DNA of 64,000 nt. It comes from Cellulophaga algicola DSM 14237. Its GTDB lineage: Bacteria > Bacteroidota > Bacteroidia > Flavobacteriales > Flavobacteriaceae. Where the stretch lies: positions 3,038,001 to 3,102,000 of the forward strand of contig NC_014934.1 of NCBI RefSeq assembly GCF_000186265.1, written 5' to 3'. Below are positions 35,911 through 44,860 of this stretch, piece after piece. Below the pieces are notes generated by a model, which was given only the letters and a program-made list of their open reading frames with translations, made no database searches and had not been told where the DNA came from. Each line of letters opens with the position of its first letter. Position 1 is the first letter of the stretch. A program made the translations under genes and the position numbers.

Positions 35911-35937
35911 AAAAAAAGCCTCAAATGAGACTTTTTT
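35911..35937 (-). terminator. Intrinsic terminator after the DUF2795 gene
   Basis: Stem AAAGCCTC (35915-35922) / GAGACTTT (35927-35934), one G-U pair on the minus-strand RNA, then a run of A's on plus (U's in that RNA). Confidence 0.75.
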
Positions 35938-35957
35938 AATGTTATTACGTTAATATT

Positions 35958-36182
35958 TTAATATTCGTCCTCGTTCCAAAGGTAATCTTCTTCCGTTGGG
36001 TAGTCTGGCCAAATTTCTTCGATAGATTCGTAAATTTCACCGCCTTCTTCTTCCATAGACTGTAGATTTTCTACAACCTCTAGTGGAGCTCCGGTTCTAA
36101 TTGCATAATCTATCAATTCGTCTTTGGTAGCTGGCCAAGGTGCATCACTTAAATAAGACGCTAATTCTAAAGTCCAATACAT
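35958..36182 (-). CDS. DUF2795 domain protein
   Basis: A 74-residue, very acidic protein with the DUF2795 core MYWTLELASYLSDAPWPATKDELIDYAIRTGAPLEVVENLQ. The family is small, cytoplasmic and without a known function. The C-terminal 30 residues are rich in Glu and Asp. It has its own -7 element at 36209-36216 and a terminator, so it is monocistronic. Confidence 0.85.
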   Translation of the reverse strand: MYWTLELASYLSDAPWPATKDELIDYAIRTGAPLEVVENLQSMEEEGGEIYESIEEIWPDYPTEEDYLWNEDEY

Positions 36183-36208
36183 GTTAGTGGTATTATTTTA
36201 ATTTTTTG

Positions 36209-36216
36209 CAAAACTA
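36209..36216 (-). promoter_or_regulatory. Flavobacterial -7 element for the DUF2795 gene
   Basis: The minus strand reads TAGTTTTG, matching TAnnTTTG, 26 nt upstream of the ATG at 36182. Confidence 0.55.
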
Positions 36217-36277
36217 AATTTTAAAATGATATATCCAAGTTTTTTCGTAGTTATTAATAAATTATTTTTTAATAAAT

Positions 36278-36302
36278 ATGCTAATATGTTGATTATTAGC
36301 AT
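36278..36302 (-). terminator. Stem-loop downstream of the adenosyltransferase gene
   Basis: A 9-bp stem ATGCTAATA (36278-36286) / TATTAGCAT (36294-36302), just after the minus-strand gene's end at 36310. AT-rich and without a clean T-tract, so a weak terminator. Confidence 0.5.
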
Positions 36303-36309
36303 TTTGTTA

Positions 36310-36882
36310 TTATTTTTTTTCTGGAATCCATTTTATTTCTTCAACGTTTAAATGAGCAGATAAACCCCGACCAAGCATAAACAGATAATCTGATAGTCTA
36401 TTTAAATAACGTAAAACATTTGCTTCAAAGGGTTCATTGTCATTTAAATGTGATGCAATACGTTCTGCTCTTCGGCATACCGTTCTGGCAATATGACAGT
36501 ATGACACGGTTGTATGGCCCCCTGGTAAAATAAAATGAGTCATTGGAGGTAAGTTAGCTTCAATAGTGTCCATTTCTTGTTCTAGCAGCAAAATATCATC
36601 GGCACTAATTTTATCAATATTTAAACGTTCTTTTCCGTTTTTTAATAGTGCTTTTTCAGGATCGGTTGCTAAGACGGCACCTACAATAAATAATTTATGC
36701 TGAATAAGGGTGAGAATGTCTTTAGAATGCTGATCTATTTCTTGATCACGAATTAAACCTATCCATGAATTTAATTCATCTATAGTTCCGTAGCTTTCAA
36801 TTCTAATATGATGTTTAGGAACCCGAGTACCTCCAAAAAGTGCTGTTGTACCTTTGTCTCCTGTTTTTGTATAAATCTTCAT
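36310..36882 (-). CDS. ATP:cob(I)alamin adenosyltransferase, PduO type
   Basis: Attaches the adenosyl group to cob(I)alamin, producing coenzyme B12. The 190-residue protein begins MKIYTKTGDKGTTALFGGTRV (the TKTGDKG.T ATP-binding N-terminus) and has ESYGTIDELNSWIG, FILPGG, ARTVCRRAERI and RYLNRLSDYLFMLGR, all PduO-family signatures. It fits with meaB at 20.5 kb in supplying methylmalonyl-CoA mutase. It is the last gene of a minus-strand set that runs from the ABC-F gene at 39456. Confidence 0.95.
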   Translation of the reverse strand: MKIYTKTGDKGTTALFGGTRVPKHHIRIESYGTIDELNSWIGLIRDQEIDQHSKDILTLIQHKLFIVGAVLATDPEKALLKNGKERLNIDKISADDILLLEQEMDTIEANLPPMTHFILPGGHTTVSYCHIARTVCRRAERIASHLNDNEPFEANVLRYLNRLSDYLFMLGRGLSAHLNVEEIKWIPEKK

Positions 36883-36923
36883 TGCTTCTGATTTTCTTTA
36901 GTAGAATTACGTCTTTTAGGAAG

Positions 36924-37049
36924 TTAGCGTTTGTTGCGATCCATAAACCTGCGGTTTTTTCGTTCTTTTGTTCTCTTTTTATTTTTAAGGAGGTTTCCTA
37001 TGAAAATAACAGCCAAAACAGCAAATGATATGTAAATGATGTACTTCAT
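36924..37049 (-). CDS. 41-residue membrane protein
   Basis: A short open frame read from the ATG at 37049 to TAA at 36924-36926. It encodes one hydrophobic helix (YIISFAVLAVIFIGNLL-like; begins MKYIIYISFAVLAVIFIGNL) followed by a very basic tail (KKRTKERKNRRFMDRNKR). It lies between the methyltransferase-relative gene and the adenosyltransferase gene on the same strand, in a gap that would otherwise be 198 nt. Small membrane proteins with this topology are common and hard to assign. No function is proposed. Confidence 0.6.
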   Translation of the reverse strand: MKYIIYISFAVLAVIFIGNLLKNKKRTKERKNRRFMDRNKR

Positions 37050-37080
37050 TTTTAATAGAATTTAAACTAAAATTACAGGT

Positions 37081-37569
37081 TTATATCCGAATCTTAAAAT
37101 GTTCTTTTACTTGTTCCCGTCTAAAAAATAGAATACCACAGTGAAAGGTATCAATGCTTACCGTCACTTTTTCTAATGTAATAAGCTGGTTCCAATGTGT
37201 GTAGTTTTTATTAATGGCATTAATAAAAATGAGTGTTTCATTAGTAACGCTATTTATATTCCTTAAATAGGCTAAGTTTTTTTCAGAAAGAGTGTCTAAG
37301 TAAATAAAATCAACAGAATTATCATCGGCAACTATTTTAGGAAATTTTTGCTGTACTAATTTTTCTAGTTCCGTATTTCTGTCTTTAAAACAGACTTTAG
37401 AACTATTAAAATAATCCAATAGTTTTAAAGCCGTATTTAAAGATTTGTCAGAGGTGTGTTTTTGATTCTTGTACAAGCACTTGGTTACAAGAGCATACAC
37501 AAAAGGGGAGTGCACCCCATGCTGATTGGTTGATGAAAAGATAAAAAATAAATACCTTAGAAATTGCAT
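37081..37569 (-). CDS. Shortened relative of the flavobacterial class I SAM-methyltransferase family
   Basis: A 162-residue protein. The N-terminus (FLRYLFFIFSSTNQHGVHSPFVYALVTKCLY) and C-terminus (KVTVSIDTFHCGILFFRREQVKEHF) match a flavobacterial family of class I methyltransferases of, from memory, about 230-255 residues. The middle part that carries the SAM-binding E-L-G-T-S-L-G-I motif in those proteins is missing, while a DFIYLD strand and a LIFINAINKNYTHW strand that fit the C-terminal half of the fold remain. It therefore probably cannot bind SAM normally. It is 6 nt downstream of the ABC-F gene. Confidence 0.65.
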   Translation of the reverse strand: MQFLRYLFFIFSSTNQHGVHSPFVYALVTKCLYKNQKHTSDKSLNTALKLLDYFNSSKVCFKDRNTELEKLVQQKFPKIVADDNSVDFIYLDTLSEKNLAYLRNINSVTNETLIFINAINKNYTHWNQLITLEKVTVSIDTFHCGILFFRREQVKEHFKIRI

Positions 37570-37575
37570 TTTAAA

Positions 37576-39456
37576 TTACTCTATAAGTGCAGAAAGTTCA
37601 AACCAACGTTCTGTTTTAGCTTCAATAGCCGCTCCTATTTCCTTTAGTTCAATAGATAACTTGTCTATTTGCTCACCGCTTAATGAAGAATCTGTAAATT
37701 TATGTTGTGTTGCTTCTTTTTTGCTTTCGAGTTTTTTAATCTCTTTTTCAAGATTAGTGTACTCTTTTTGCTCGTTAAAAGTTAACTTCTTTTTATCTTC
37801 TTTTTTTTTGGAACTTTTATCGGTGTCCGTACTTGTCGTATTATTTTCTTTTTTAGCAGCTCGGCTTTCTAATACAGCACTATCCTCGTAAGATCTAAAA
37901 TCTGAGTAATTGCCAGGAAAATCTTCAATAACAGCATCACCTCTAAATACAAATAAGTGATCTACAATTTTATCCATGAAGTAACGGTCGTGAGATACTA
38001 CTAATAGACATCCTGGGAAATCCATTAAGAAGCTTTCTAGAACGTTTAGCGTTACAATATCTAAATCGTTGGTAGGTTCATCAAGAATTAAAAAGTTTGG
38101 ATTCTGAATTAAAATAGTACATAAATACAAACGCTTACGTTCGCCACCACTTAATTTGCTTACAAAATCATACTGTTTTTTACGGTCAAATAGAAAGCGT
38201 TCTAGTAATTGTTGGGCAGATATTTGTCTGCCTTTCATTAACGGAATGTAATCACCAAATTCACGAATTACATCAATAACTTTTTGGCCTTCTTTTATAT
38301 CAATACCTTTTTGTGTGTAATAGCCAAATTTAATAGTTTCACCAACGACAACTTTTCCGCTATCTGGCTCATCTAATCCGCTTAAGATATTTAGGAAAGT
38401 AGACTTTCCAGATCCATTTTTACCGATAATACCAAGGCGTTCTCCGCGAAGGAAATTATACTCAAACTTATCTAATATTGGTTTTCCAGGGTATGATTTT
38501 GAAATTTTATGGAGTTCAAGAATTTTACTTCCCATACGTGCCATGTTAATCTCCAATTCTACCTCGTTCTCATTTCTACGCTTGCTTGCTTTATCTTTTA
38601 TTTCGTAGAAATCATCTATTCTAGATTTAGATTTTGTAGTTCTAGCCTTTGGCTGTCTGCGCATCCAATCCAATTCTTTTTTGAATAAAAGTTTAGATTT
38701 ATGTTGTTCTGTAGCTTCTTGTTCTATCCTGTTCTCTTTCTTTTCTAAATAATAAGAGTAGTTCCCTTTATAAGGGTACATGATGCCTTCGTCTAATTCT
38801 ATAATTTCATTACATACGCGTTCTAGAAAGTAGCGATCATGCGTTACCATGAATAATGTCATGTTTTCTTTAGCAAAATACTCCTCTAGCCATTCAATCA
38901 TTTCTAGATCTAAATGGTTGGTAGGCTCATCAAGTACTAATAAATCTGGTTTATTAATCAGTGCATTTGCTAAGGCTAAACGCTTTTTCTGTCCCCCAGA
39001 AAGGATATCTACTTTAAGGTGAATATCGTTTAAATTAAGCTTTGATAAAATTTGCTTGTATTGTGTTTCAAAATCCCAGGCTTGAAAGCGTTCCATACCT
39101 TCAAAAGCAGTTTGATATGCATCTGCATCTTCAGGGTTTTCTAAAGCATGTTCGTAAGCTCTAATTACTTTAAGCACTTCATTGTCAGACGCGAAGATTG
39201 TTTCTTCGATAGTTAGATTAGGATCTAAATTAGGTTCTTGATCTAAAAACGAAACACGAATTCCTTTTCGGTAATTTACTTGCCCGGAATCTGGAGTGTC
39301 TAATCCTGATAATATATTTAAAATAGAGGTTTTTCCACTTCCGTTTTTAGCGATAAGCGCTATTTTTTGGTCTTTGTTTATTCCGAAAGATATATCAGAA
39401 AATAAAACGTGTTCGCCGTAGGCTTTTGCAATATTTTCTACTGATAATAGATTCAT
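37576..39456 (-). CDS. uup: ABC-F family ATPase, Uup-like
   Basis: A 626-residue soluble protein with two ABC ATPase domains (about 1-250 and 315-535) and no membrane part. Walker A: AKNGSGKTS and GKNGSGKST; signatures LSGGQKKRLALA and LSGGERKRLYL; Walker B LLVLDEPTNHLD and FLILDEPTNDLD. The linker between domains is basic (PKARTTKSKSRIDDFYEI). The C-terminus has the Uup-type charged coiled coil (KKEDKKKLTFNEQKEYTNLEKEIKKL). ABC-F proteins act on ribosomes or DNA repair; Uup protects against DNA rearrangement. Regulated from the -7 element at 39479. Confidence 0.92.
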   Translation of the reverse strand: MNLLSVENIAKAYGEHVLFSDISFGINKDQKIALIAKNGSGKTSILNILSGLDTPDSGQVNYRKGIRVSFLDQEPNLDPNLTIEETIFASDNEVLKVIRAYEHALENPEDADAYQTAFEGMERFQAWDFETQYKQILSKLNLNDIHLKVDILSGGQKKRLALANALINKPDLLVLDEPTNHLDLEMIEWLEEYFAKENMTLFMVTHDRYFLERVCNEIIELDEGIMYPYKGNYSYYLEKKENRIEQEATEQHKSKLLFKKELDWMRRQPKARTTKSKSRIDDFYEIKDKASKRRNENEVELEINMARMGSKILELHKISKSYPGKPILDKFEYNFLRGERLGIIGKNGSGKSTFLNILSGLDEPDSGKVVVGETIKFGYYTQKGIDIKEGQKVIDVIREFGDYIPLMKGRQISAQQLLERFLFDRKKQYDFVSKLSGGERKRLYLCTILIQNPNFLILDEPTNDLDIVTLNVLESFLMDFPGCLLVVSHDRYFMDKIVDHLFVFRGDAVIEDFPGNYSDFRSYEDSAVLESRAAKKENNTTSTDTDKSSKKKEDKKKLTFNEQKEYTNLEKEIKKLESKKEATQHKFTDSSLSGEQIDKLSIELKEIGAAIEAKTERWFELSALIE

Positions 39457-39478
39457 GTAATTTTTGTATTAGAACTGG

Positions 39479-39486
39479 CAAAGTTA
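39479..39486 (-). promoter_or_regulatory. Flavobacterial -7 element for the uup operon
   Basis: The minus strand reads TAACTTTG (TAnnTTTG), 22 nt upstream of the ATG at 39456. It overlaps the last codons of the DUF4105 gene. Confidence 0.55.
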
Positions 39487-40662
39487 GTGAACTCTAGCAG
39501 ACCTTAGCGAATAAATTAAAAAGGAATATCTAACGACCAATGCAAGCACAATTGGAATTATTAAAATGCTGAATATTTGTACTTTAAGTAGCCAAAGTAG
39601 CATCGCTATAAAAATACAAACTAGTAGTACAATTAAGTAGGGTATCATCCATTTTGGAGTAATACTCTTTTTAAATACGATAAAAGCAATGAAAGTATTT
39701 AAAGGAAATGTCCATAAGAAATTAAAGTTCTTTGCTGTAGCTTGATGATCTGTTCCGAACCAAAGGAAAACTATTAAAATGCCTGCTAAACCTGTGATAA
39801 GGAACAATGTAAAATCTAAATACCTAGATCGTTTTTTGGTTTTATAATCTTTTAGTGTCATTAGGCATACGAGTATACCTATTAGGGATAACCAAAATAA
39901 TGGCGATAAAAAAAAGTTATGCTCTTTTTTTACGGGTGTTTCCTTCAATAGGATGGTGTCATTTGAAATTAGCTTCTTTCCATTTAAAGTAGCGTATGGT
40001 AATTGTTTGTATACATATATAGGGAGAAATAAATGTTCCCAAGGTGTTGCTTTTTTATCTATTACGGAGCCTAATGCTAAATCTATTCCGAAATTTGACC
40101 ATGAATTTATTTCTAAATTTTGATGTATTAATTCTCTGAATGTATATTGGTTTTCTAAGTGGTTGTATTCAAATTTTAATTTATTGCCTAAAACTGTTTT
40201 TAGTGCATCAGGTATTCTGGTAGAGCAATTATCAAATAAGAAATCATATTTGTAGAATCTATTTTCAGGAAGATGGTTGTTTTCTAAAAATTTTAAAAAA
40301 TCATTTCTTTCCGCTAAGGTGAGTTGTAAATCTTGTTCTCTTACCCATCTGTTTTCTAGTTCATACCCATATAAAAAACCGGAAAAGGATTCTCGTGCTA
40401 AGGAATATAATAATTTTCCTTGTGTAAATTTTACATAAAAATTCGGCGTATTAAAATCAAAATGGCCATAATTATAAACTACATCAATACCTAATGTTGG
40501 GTCTTGAACCCGTATGGCGCTATGGCCAAATTTAGCGTAAAGCTCATCTGCAGTCCCCACAGTTAGGATGCTTATTTTTGATTTAGAGGAAAGTGTTGGT
40601 TGAGAAAATCCAAATAAAGAAAAAGCAAAAAGGAAACCTAGAATATATTTTTTAAATGGCAT
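39484..40662 (-). CDS. DUF4105 membrane protein (Lnb-like N-terminal periplasmic domain)
   Basis: A 392-residue protein with a signal peptide (YILGFLFAFSLFGFSQ), a periplasmic DUF4105 domain (about 30-215) and five C-terminal membrane helices (about 250-385). The domain contains KFGHSAIRVQ and YDFLFDNCSTRIPDAL, giving conserved His and Cys. DUF4105 proteins have been linked to lipoprotein N-acylation (Lnb) in some bacteria, which would fit a Bacteroidota cell without an obvious Lnt, but this is inference from family knowledge. Codon start ATG at 40662. Confidence 0.82.
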   Translation of the reverse strand: MPFKKYILGFLFAFSLFGFSQPTLSSKSKISILTVGTADELYAKFGHSAIRVQDPTLGIDVVYNYGHFDFNTPNFYVKFTQGKLLYSLARESFSGFLYGYELENRWVREQDLQLTLAERNDFLKFLENNHLPENRFYKYDFLFDNCSTRIPDALKTVLGNKLKFEYNHLENQYTFRELIHQNLEINSWSNFGIDLALGSVIDKKATPWEHLFLPIYVYKQLPYATLNGKKLISNDTILLKETPVKKEHNFFLSPLFWLSLIGILVCLMTLKDYKTKKRSRYLDFTLFLITGLAGILIVFLWFGTDHQATAKNFNFLWTFPLNTFIAFIVFKKSITPKWMIPYLIVLLVCIFIAMLLWLLKVQIFSILIIPIVLALVVRYSFLIYSLRSARVH

Positions 40663-40761
40663 AGTTTGGGGTAATGATTTTCTGCAAACAAATATGCGAA
40701 GAATTTATTTGAGATAATTAGTTCCGGTAAAAATATCCTATTTTTACCAAAAGCTTAACAC

Positions 40762-41526
40762 ATGAAAAAATACGTACCAAATCTTATTACTTTGCTTAAT
40801 TTATTCTGCGGATGTATTGCTGTCTTCTTTGCTGTACACGGAGTTTTTGAAATGGTAGCATTGTTTGTTTTTTTAGGGATAATTTTTGATTATTTTGACG
40901 GATTTGCAGCACGAATACTTAATGTGAAAAGCGAATTAGGTTTGCAGTTAGATTCACTAGCAGATATGGTTACAAGTGGTGTTGTACCTGGTATTGTAAT
41001 GTTTAAGCTCTTAGAAATGTCATCAACAGGTGGTTGGAGTAGTGGTTTGTTGTCAGAAAGCTCAGGAATGGTTACATGGCAATCTTTTAAAATAAACCCT
41101 CAAGAATTGATTCCTCTTTTAGGGTTAATTGTTACGCTAGCTTCTGCTTATCGCTTGGCAAAATTTAATATAGATGAAAATCAGACCAATTCTTTTATTG
41201 GATTACCAACGCCTGCCAATACCTTATTAATTATTTCACTGCCTTTGATCTTATTATATCAAAATAATGAAATACTGAATAGCATTATACTAAACCAATG
41301 GTTTTTAATAGGGTTAACCTTCGTAAGTGCCTACTTATTAAATTCTAATGTAGCGTTATTTGCGTTGAAATTTAAGAATTGGAGTTTTAAAGATAATGCG
41401 ATTCGATATGTATTTATAATAATGAGTTTAGTGCTTTTAGTTACCTTAAAATTTATGGCAGTACCAGTGATTATCCTCTTTTATATTCTTATTTCGGTAC
41501 TAAGTGCACTAGGAGAGAAAAAATAA
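40762..41526 (+). CDS. pssA: CDP-diacylglycerol-serine O-phosphatidyltransferase
   Basis: Makes phosphatidylserine, the precursor of phosphatidylethanolamine, in the inner membrane. The 254-residue polytopic protein has the CDP-alcohol phosphatidyltransferase motif (DGxxARx8GxxxDxxxD) in DYFDGFAARILNVKSELG and LQLDSLAD. It starts MKKYVPNLITLLNLFCGCIA, typical of the type II PssA family. It is divergent from the DUF4105 gene and a TATTTTTA element lies just upstream. Confidence 0.93.
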   Translation: MKKYVPNLITLLNLFCGCIAVFFAVHGVFEMVALFVFLGIIFDYFDGFAARILNVKSELGLQLDSLADMVTSGVVPGIVMFKLLEMSSTGGWSSGLLSESSGMVTWQSFKINPQELIPLLGLIVTLASAYRLAKFNIDENQTNSFIGLPTPANTLLIISLPLILLYQNNEILNSIILNQWFLIGLTFVSAYLLNSNVALFALKFKNWSFKDNAIRYVFIIMSLVLLVTLKFMAVPVIILFYILISVLSALGEKK

Positions 41527-41816
41527 TTGTAAAGACTTTGTGATGGGGCAGTTGGGGTACGTTAATTTTTACATGAATTGTTATTTTTACGATAGTAACA
41601 ATTCTCACCGATGAAATTTTCACAAGGTGCCGATTAGTGATCATGCGGCCAATAGCTATAGTAAACCATTTTTCTTATTACTCTCTCTCTTTACTTCATT
41701 GAAAATGAGAAAACAGCTGTAGTTTAACAGTTGTAAATAATAGCAGCGTTGTTTGGGGTCTTTATTTGGTGTGTAGGTTTTGCATTATTTTAAATAACTA
41801 CTTAAAAATTAAGTAT
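41527..41816. other. Intergenic region without a recognised gene
   Basis: The 290 nt between pssA and the convergent lptB gene contain only frames shorter than about 25 codons. I see no convincing terminator, RNA or repeat in it. Confidence 0.4.
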
Positions 41817-42554
41817 CTAAAACACTTTCTTTTTACGGAGCTCAAAATTCTGACCTAAATACACTTTACGTACCATCTCATCTGCAGCTAAATCTTCAGG
41901 GATTCCTGATTTTAAAATTCCGCCTTCAAACATTAGATACGAACGTTCTGTAATCGCTAGGGTTTCTTGAACGTTGTGATCGGTAATTAAAATACCAATA
42001 TTCTTTTCTTTCAGTTGTGAAACTATACGTTGTATGTCTTCTACTGCTACAGGATCTACACCAGCAAAAGGTTCGTCTAATAGAATAAATTTTGGGTCGG
42101 TAGCTAAAGCGCGAGCAATCTCGGTTCTTCTGCGTTCTCCTCCCGAAAGTAGATCGCCACGGTTTTTACGAATATGTCCAAGACTGAATTCTTCTATTAA
42201 AGATTCCATTTTCATTTCTTGCTCTTTCTTGCTCAGCTTCGTAAGTTGTAAAACACTTAAAATGTTTTCTTCAATACTTAGCTTTCTAAATACAGAAGCT
42301 TCTTGAGCAAGGTATCCTATTCCGTTTTGTGCTCTCTTGTACATCGGGAACTTGGTAATATCCTTGTCATCTAAATAAATATTACCGCCATTAGGTTTTA
42401 CTAAACCAACGATCATATAGAAGGAGGTAGTTTTTCCGGCTCCATTTGGACCAAGAAGTCCTACAATTTCTCCTTGATTAACTTCTAATGAAATTCCTTT
42501 AACTACTGGTCGTCCTCTATAGGACTTCATTATATTGTCTGCACGTAACTTCAT
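41817..42554 (-). CDS. lptB: LPS export ABC transporter ATP-binding protein LptB
   Basis: ATPase of the LptB2FG extractor that drives LPS from the inner membrane. The 245-residue protein has [16 protein letters not shown] (Walker A), [12 protein letters not shown] (the Q-loop region typical of LptB), [16 protein letters not shown] (signature) and [16 protein letters not shown] (Walker B). SFYMIVGL and PIAVEDI-like segments distinguish LptB from other ATPases. It ends the kdsD-tatC-AhpD-lptB set, in which kdsD and lptB both serve LPS. It has its own -7 element. Confidence 0.95.
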   Translation of the reverse strand: MKLRADNIMKSYRGRPVVKGISLEVNQGEIVGLLGPNGAGKTTSFYMIVGLVKPNGGNIYLDDKDITKFPMYKRAQNGIGYLAQEASVFRKLSIEENILSVLQLTKLSKKEQEMKMESLIEEFSLGHIRKNRGDLLSGGERRRTEIARALATDPKFILLDEPFAGVDPVAVEDIQRIVSQLKEKNIGILITDHNVQETLAITERSYLMFEGGILKSGIPEDLAADEMVRKVYLGQNFELRKKKVF

Positions 42555-42596
42555 AAATGCTAGTTCGTTGTTGGTTTTTACCTAATTTTCCTAGTT

Positions 42597-42604
42597 CAAA
42601 ACTA
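42597..42604 (-). promoter_or_regulatory. Flavobacterial -7 element for lptB
   Basis: The minus strand reads TAGTTTTG (TAnnTTTG), 42 nt upstream of the lptB ATG at 42554. Confidence 0.5.
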
Positions 42605-42648
42605 AAGGAAAATGTGGTCCCTCTCTATTAATTAGTGAATATTTAACC

Positions 42649-43002
42649 CTATTCTTTTTCTTGTGCTTCTAGTTCTTCCCAATATTCGTAAGCTCTACGT
42701 AGGTGTGGAACCACAATTGTACCACCCACTAAAGTAGCGATACTTAAGGTTTCCATAACTTCTTCTTTAGTAGCACCCTCGTTATGAGAACTTTCTAAAT
42801 GGTACTTTACGCAATCATCACAACGTAAAACAGCCGAAGCTACAAGTCCTAGAAGTTCTTTAGTTTTAACATCAAGAGCACCAGATGCAAAAGCATTTGT
42901 GTCTAAATTAAAGATTCTTTTAATTATTTTATTATTATCAGCGAGTAGCTTATCGTTCATTTTAGAACGGTAGGCGTTGAATTCTTCTATTTGATTAGGC
43001 AT
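42649..43002 (-). CDS. Carboxymuconolactone decarboxylase / AhpD-like protein
   Basis: A 117-residue all-helical protein of the CMD/AhpD family, with the redox motif in VASAVLRCDDCVKYHLESSHNEGATKEEVMETLSIA (CxxC followed by the distal His). Members act as alkylhydroperoxidases or decarboxylases; the CxxC and His favour a redox role. It overlaps the upstream tatC gene by 8 nt, indicating translational coupling. Confidence 0.88.
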   Translation of the reverse strand: MPNQIEEFNAYRSKMNDKLLADNNKIIKRIFNLDTNAFASGALDVKTKELLGLVASAVLRCDDCVKYHLESSHNEGATKEEVMETLSIATLVGGTIVVPHLRRAYEYWEELEAQEKE

Positions 43003-43831
43003 TTTTCTTTCTTTTTGCTTCTTTTTTTAAATCTTTTCGAATCACATATCCTGAGATATAAATACTTACTTGGTATAAGATAATAATAGGAATAGAGACT
43101 ACTATTTGACTAGCAACATCTGGAGGCGTGATTACCGCAGATAAAATCAAAACAATTACTAGTGCTATTTTTCGATATTTTTTTAATATTTCAGGGGTAA
43201 CTAATCCTATTTTTGTTAGGAAATAGATGATAATAGGTAGTTCAAATATAATACCACAAGCAATTACAGATGATCTTAAGGTTGAGATGTAGGAACTAAG
43301 GTCAAATTCATTTTTAACCACATCACTGACCGAATAAGTTCCTAAAAAGTTAATAGATAAAGGAGCTACAACATAATAACCAAATAATACGCCCAAGAAA
43401 AATAAGAAAGAAGCTATAAAAATAAAACCTCTAGAGTTTTTGCGTTCTTTTTCATAGAGTCCAGGACTAATAAACTTCCACATTTCAAATAAAATATACG
43501 GAAATGCGACAATAATTCCGGCCCAAATTGCGGTCCAAATATCAGCAGAAAACTGGCCCGCCATGGTTCTACTTTGTATGGTAAATGGTAATTCTTCAGC
43601 ACAGAAATCAGACGTAAAATTAAAAAACTTAGCAATATCACAAAAGAATCGGTAGGTGACAAAATTCATTTTACTAGGTGCAAAAATTACCCAGTCAAAA
43701 ATATAACGGCTAAAAGCAAAAGCTACTGAGCTTACAATTAGTACTGCTAACGTGGAACGGATTAAGTGCCAGCGTAACTCTTCTAGATGGTCTAAAAATG
43801 ACATATCTACGGTGTCTTTTTTCTTTGCCAT
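42995..43831 (-). CDS. tatC: Sec-independent protein translocase TatC
   Basis: Core receptor of the twin-arginine export system. The 278-residue polytopic protein begins with SFLDHLEELRWHLIRSTLAVL (the cytoplasmic N-terminal signature with the conserved Glu in LEELR) and has six membrane helices with GLYEKERKNSRGF and FELPIIIYFLTKIGLV. It is longer than E. coli TatC by about 20 residues, including a loop at 60-95. No tatA is adjacent. The twin-arginine-like leaders of 5305 and 53038 in this window could be its substrates. Confidence 0.95.
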   Translation of the reverse strand: MAKKKDTVDMSFLDHLEELRWHLIRSTLAVLIVSSVAFAFSRYIFDWVIFAPSKMNFVTYRFFCDIAKFFNFTSDFCAEELPFTIQSRTMAGQFSADIWTAIWAGIIVAFPYILFEMWKFISPGLYEKERKNSRGFIFIASFLFFLGVLFGYYVVAPLSINFLGTYSVSDVVKNEFDLSSYISTLRSSVIACGIIFELPIIIYFLTKIGLVTPEILKKYRKIALVIVLILSAVITPPDVASQIVVSIPIIILYQVSIYISGYVIRKDLKKEAKRKKNA

Positions 43832-44796
43832 TATAAAATTCCTTCGTTGATTAAATTATGTATATGAACAATACCTTTATAAGTACCATTCTCTATTGAA
43901 ATAAGTTGAGATATGTTTTTGGCTTGCATTAATTCTAAAGCTTTAACAGCAAGAGCATCATTCTCTATAGTTTTAGGATTCGCAGACATGATGTCACGAG
44001 CAGTGAGTCCTTTTATGTCGTCATACTTGTTAAGCATTCTACGAATGTCTCCATCGGTAACGATACCCACAATTTTATTATTTTCTAAGACCGCAGTTAC
44101 TCCCAGCATTTTTGCAGAAATTTCTACGATGACCTGTTTAACGTCAGAATTAACGGTTACTTGTGGCTTCATGTTATTTTCAACAATATCAGAAACGCGA
44201 AGGTAGAGTCTTTTGCCAAGAGAGCCCCCAGGATGGAATTTTGCAAAGTCTTTACTGCTAAACCCGCGTAATTCTAAAAGGCAAACAGCTAAAGCATCGC
44301 CCATCACTAATTGCGCTGTTGTACTTGTTGTTGGTGCTAAATTATTGGGGCAAGCTTCTTTTTCTACAAAAGTATTTAGAATATAATTTGATTGTTTAGC
44401 CAGTACCGAATCTAAATTTCCAGTCATGGCAATAAGCGTATTTCCAGTTTTTTTTATTAAAGGAACAAGCATTTTTATTTCAGGAGTATTGCCACTTTTA
44501 GAAATGCAAATAACAGTATCATTTTCTTGGACGGTGCCTAAGTCGCCATGAATTGCATCAGCAGCATGCATAAATATAGCGGGAGTGCCGGTAGAATTAA
44601 GTGTTGCAACTATTTTTGAAGCAATTAAAGCACTTTTTCCAATTCCAGAAATAATAATTCGCCCTGTAGAATTTAATATATGATTGATAGTATTCGCAAA
44701 ATTAGCATCTAATAATGAAGATAAATTTTGAATGGCATTAGCTTCATTTTCTATGGTTCTTCTTGCTATGTCAAGTATCGCAGTATTATTTTTCAA
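43831..44796 (-). CDS. kdsD: KpsF/GutQ family arabinose-5-phosphate isomerase
   Basis: Interconverts ribulose-5-phosphate and arabinose-5-phosphate, the first step toward KDO and LPS. The 321-residue protein has an SIS sugar-isomerase domain (about 40-175: GRIIISGIGKSALIASKIVATLNSTGTPAIF, ISKSGNTPEI) and two C-terminal CBS domains (about 205-320). The start is TTG at 44796, giving MKNNTAILDIARR; no ATG lies in the preceding in-frame region. It adjoins tatC (shares one base at 43831). Its -7 element is at 44853. Confidence 0.92.
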   Translation of the reverse strand: MKNNTAILDIARRTIENEANAIQNLSSLLDANFANTINHILNSTGRIIISGIGKSALIASKIVATLNSTGTPAIFMHAADAIHGDLGTVQENDTVICISKSGNTPEIKMLVPLIKKTGNTLIAMTGNLDSVLAKQSNYILNTFVEKEACPNNLAPTTSTTAQLVMGDALAVCLLELRGFSSKDFAKFHPGGSLGKRLYLRVSDIVENNMKPQVTVNSDVKQVIVEISAKMLGVTAVLENNKIVGIVTDGDIRRMLNKYDDIKGLTARDIMSANPKTIENDALAVKALELMQAKNISQLISIENGTYKGIVHIHNLINEGIL

Positions 44797-44852
44797 ATCA
44801 ATTAATTCAATTATCTGATTGTATTCCTAAAAGAATGTCTTATATTTAGTTA

Positions 44853-44860
44853 CAAAATTA
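44853..44860 (-). promoter_or_regulatory. Flavobacterial -7 element for the kdsD-tatC-AhpD set
   Basis: The minus strand reads TAATTTTG (TAnnTTTG), 56 nt upstream of the kdsD TTG start. Confidence 0.5.

Noticed and set aside
41590-41660. Short frame of about 23 codons (MGQLGYVNFYMNCY) after pssA
   Set aside because: It is short, lacks a ribosome binding site and shows no family signature, so chance is more likely.
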